Positions 19,915 through 21,224 of a stretch of DNA of 21,224 nucleotides are shown here, piece after piece. Under the pieces are notes generated by a model. The model made no database searches. It was given only the letters and a program-made list of their open reading frames with translations, and had not been told where the DNA came from. Source of the DNA: a virus. The translations under genes and the position numbers were made by a program. Every line of letters begins with the position of its first letter. Position 1 is the stretch's first letter. Where the stretch lies: the IMG/VR virus record IMGVR_UViG_3300033146_001130, positions 1 to 21,224 of that record, one strand, 5' to 3'.

Positions 19915-20405
19915 TACCAGAACTCTCCTATAACATGCGTAATTTTATTTGTCGTGTTTATCTGTTTATATTTATCTATAACATTTTGAATATAATGGTC
20001 ATTATTGATAAATTCTGTGATTAAATAACCTTCTTCAACAAATTCTTCATATTTTACATCATTTTTTTCTAAGAATGTCTTGAACATTTCATGTTGTATT
20101 TTTGATTTTGTTAAAGATGCGCATGATAATTCTGTGTCATCCATAGACTCTGCTGTCAATGTTTCAATCATCGCACGTTTATACAGTGGAAATCCTGCGT
20201 TCTTTTTCTTTTTCTTTTTAGAAGACTTTTTCTTAGAGTTTGTTTTCTTTTTTGGTTCTGACACTCCCCACAAATTTCTCGCGTCTCCTGTTGCATAAAA
20301 ATCAACATTACCAACATTGCCGCCGTTGTCTCCAACGTCCCCAAACACACCACCGCCAACGGTGACATCTTCTACAACCAATCGCATACCTTCAATATAA
20401 TTCAT
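19914..20405 (-). CDS. Hypothetical protein with Gly-rich N-terminus and poly-Lys tract, 163 residues
   Basis: The ATG at 20405 was chosen because AAGGA lies 6 nt upstream and a perfect late box precedes it. The N-terminal 50 residues are Gly/Val/Asp-rich with a YATGDARNLWG segment; residues 52-69 are extremely basic, KKKTNSKKKSSKKKKKKN; the remaining part is helical and acidic (MFKTFLEKNDVKYEEFVEEGYLITEFI). The basic tract could bind DNA. The start MNYIEGMRLVVED is a marginal candidate for the packaging leader. It is the first gene of the unit with the nuclease and the tandem Cys/His protein. Confidence 0.68.
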   Translation of the reverse strand: MNYIEGMRLVVEDVTVGGGVFGDVGDNGGNVGNVDFYATGDARNLWGVSEPKKKTNSKKKSSKKKKKKNAGFPLYKRAMIETLTAESMDDTELSCASLTKSKIQHEMFKTFLEKNDVKYEEFVEEGYLITEFINNDHYIQNVIDKYKQINTTNKITHVIGEFW

Positions 20406-20413
20406 AATATTCC

Positions 20414-20441
20414 TTGACTTCGCTTTATAAGTATTTATAAT
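20414..20441 (+). promoter_or_regulatory. Sigma70-type promoter facing uvsY
   Basis: On the plus strand TTGACT (20414-20419), 16 nt, and a perfect TATAAT (20436-20441). Predicted start near 20448 gives a leader of about 29 nt with AAGG before the uvsY ATG. It overlaps the oppositely directed late box at 20432-20439, so the two could compete. Confidence 0.65.
20432..20439 (-). promoter_or_regulatory. T4-late-type promoter for the nuclease unit
   Basis: The minus strand reads TATAAATA, a perfect late consensus, giving a leader of about 20 nt that contains AAGGA before the ATG at 20405. It is within a small inverted repeat (TTATAA, 4 nt, TTATAA; 20425-20440). Confidence 0.6.
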
Positions 20442-20476
20442 AGAGCTACAAAAATTCAAATTAAGGTTATATCTAT

Positions 20477-20884
20477 ATGTCAAAAACAATTGAAATGATG
20501 GACACTTATGGTGGCGAATTTAAGGAAGAAATGGTGTTTGATGAATTCCATATACATGAATTGATGCAAAAGCTTCCAGTAATAAATCACAAGTGGGTTG
20601 CTAGAATGATTCGGTATAAAGATGACCTGAATAAAATAAAAAGATTGAAAGAGGGTAAAAAGAAAGAATTATACGAATATTATAAATCAACACAGATTGT
20701 TAATATGTCGGATGCCGCATTATATCGGAAAATTGACGCTTGTGATGATATAAAAAAAATAAATCGGGTTATGGAAGATACTAAACTTATGATTGAATAT
20801 CTATCTGGGATTGTTGATATTTGTAGACGGTCTGGTTATGACGTTAAGAACATTATTGAATGGATTAAATTAGAGACAACATGA
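20477..20884 (+). CDS. uvsY: Recombination mediator, T4 UvsY-like, 135 residues
   Basis: T4 UvsY (137 residues) loads the recombinase UvsX on single-stranded DNA coated with gp32. The same layout is seen: KWVARMIRYKDDLNKIKRLKEGKKKELYEYY (39-69, cf. UvsY KWLNKHSSIKKEMLRIEAQKKVALKARLDYY), an acidic DACDDIKKIN segment, and the C-terminal IVDICRRSGYDVKNIIEWIKLE (cf. LDAIKSRGFAIKHIQDM). Length and C-terminal helix fit well. Driven by the sigma70-type promoter at 20414-20441, so probably expressed early or middle. Its stop overlaps the next ATG (ATGA), coupling it to the uvsW-like gene. Confidence 0.8.
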   Translation: MSKTIEMMDTYGGEFKEEMVFDEFHIHELMQKLPVINHKWVARMIRYKDDLNKIKRLKEGKKKELYEYYKSTQIVNMSDAALYRKIDACDDIKKINRVMEDTKLMIEYLSGIVDICRRSGYDVKNIIEWIKLETT

Positions 20885-21224
20885 TAGATATTATTTTTGA
20901 TTGGGACGTAACACAGAATAAGCTTAAAATGTCTTCCGAATACTTAGATATTATTCGTGAGAAGTACTCTGTTTCAAATGATACTTATTTTCGTAAACGT
21001 GGCGGGGAATTAATAAAAAAGAAAAGTAGAAAGTATGTAATAAATAAATTTGGAAAATTCAAATTTGGTTTGTTGTATGAAGTTCTTGGGTTTATAAAAA
21101 AGCAGGAACTAAAATTTAATATTAAGAAAACCGAAGCTTTTGTTAAAAGCTTTACAAGTATTAAACGATACAAGATTGATACGGTTGAAGAACTATCCAT
21201 GCCGTTGCGTTATTACCAAGAGGA
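20881..21224 (+). CDS. UvsW-like superfamily 2 helicase, N-terminal part (runs off the right edge)
   Basis: An open frame starts at the ATG overlapping the uvsY stop and continues to the window end (about 114 codons). It begins MIDIIFDWDVTQNKLKM, contains YFRKRGGELIKKKSRKYVI and FGKFKFGLLYEVLGFIKK, and ends SMPLRYYQEE. T4 UvsW has the same plan: a small N-terminal domain with an FGLVGQIKKF segment and then HWYQKDAV, the Q-type entry into the helicase core. UvsW remodels R-loops and recombination branches. The ATP-binding motifs lie beyond the window, so the helicase assignment rests on the N-terminal plan and the uvsY linkage, as in T4 where both genes are close. Confidence 0.65.
   Translation, partial: MIDIIFDWDVTQNKLKMSSEYLDIIREKYSVSNDTYFRKRGGELIKKKSRKYVINKFGKFKFGLLYEVLGFIKKQELKFNIKKTEAFVKSFTSIKRYKIDTVEELSMPLRYYQE

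Noticed and set aside
20418-20441. Possible MotA (middle-promoter) box TTCGCTTTA before uvsY
   Set aside because: It mismatches the T4 box core and the distance to TATAAT is about 8 bp instead of about 12-13; a sigma70 promoter explains the site better.
1-21224. CRISPR arrays, insertion sequences, integrase or attachment sites, rRNA and tRNA genes
   Set aside because: No regularly spaced repeats, transposase or integrase motifs, or RNA-gene signatures were seen on either strand by reading.

Overview
This window is a stretch of an AT-rich tailed bacteriophage genome, most likely a large contractile-tailed virus (myovirus) distantly related to T4. The strongest evidence is a set of proteins alignable by eye to T4 virion and DNA-metabolism proteins: portal gp20, neck gp13, tail-sheath-completion gp15, a gp61-type primase, the recombination mediator UvsY, the start of a UvsW-type helicase, and probably a gp62-type clamp-loader subunit and a GroES/gp31-like co-chaperonin. 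T4-late-type boxes (TATAAATA and one-base variants) lie upstream of many genes. The host cannot be named from the sequence.

Layout. Almost everything is on the minus strand, read from right to left. Positions 1-72 hold the start of a probable head-completion protein (gp4-like). Positions 295-2977 hold small accessory genes: unknowns, a ParB/Srx-like protein, an ADP-ribosyltransferase-like protein and a two-helix membrane protein. Positions 2989-8036 are a virion cluster (gp13, portal, a ParB/Srx-like protein, gp15), preceded by an XPD/DinG-type helicase (8072-9697). Positions 9767-13074 are a compact operon with a Zn-ribbon protein, unknowns, an SH3-barrel-like protein, the GroES-like and clamp-loader-like proteins, and a QueC-like PP-loop protein. 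A plus-strand island (13167-14608) holds a putative core protein and the primase. Positions 14609-17911 contain four proteins with a common N-terminal leader ending in (L/I)xE, plus a P-loop kinase-like protein. An unknown gene (17955-18500) is followed by an unusual 335-base non-coding region. Positions 18836-20405 are a three-gene unit (Lys-rich unknown, Hjc-like nuclease, tandem Cys/His protein). From 20477 rightward, uvsY and a uvsW-like gene run on the plus strand.

How the parts may work together. Two divergent junctions (about 13075-13166 and 20406-20476) pair a host-type sigma70 promoter facing DNA-metabolism genes with a T4-late-type box facing the other way. Two genes (gp15 and the 181-residue unknown) appear to use an early/late translational switch like that known for T4 gene e: a hairpin would bury the start codon in read-through mRNA, while a late box in the hairpin sits exactly 5 nt before the ATG, predicting a leaderless late mRNA. 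The region 18501-18835 has a good sigma70 promoter whose predicted start falls in a perfect G-quadruplex motif, followed by A/T-tract repeats; it is a candidate R-loop replication origin or a structured leader. Several proteins of unknown function carry what looks like a capsid-targeting leader with a prohead-protease site, suggesting they are packaged in the head.
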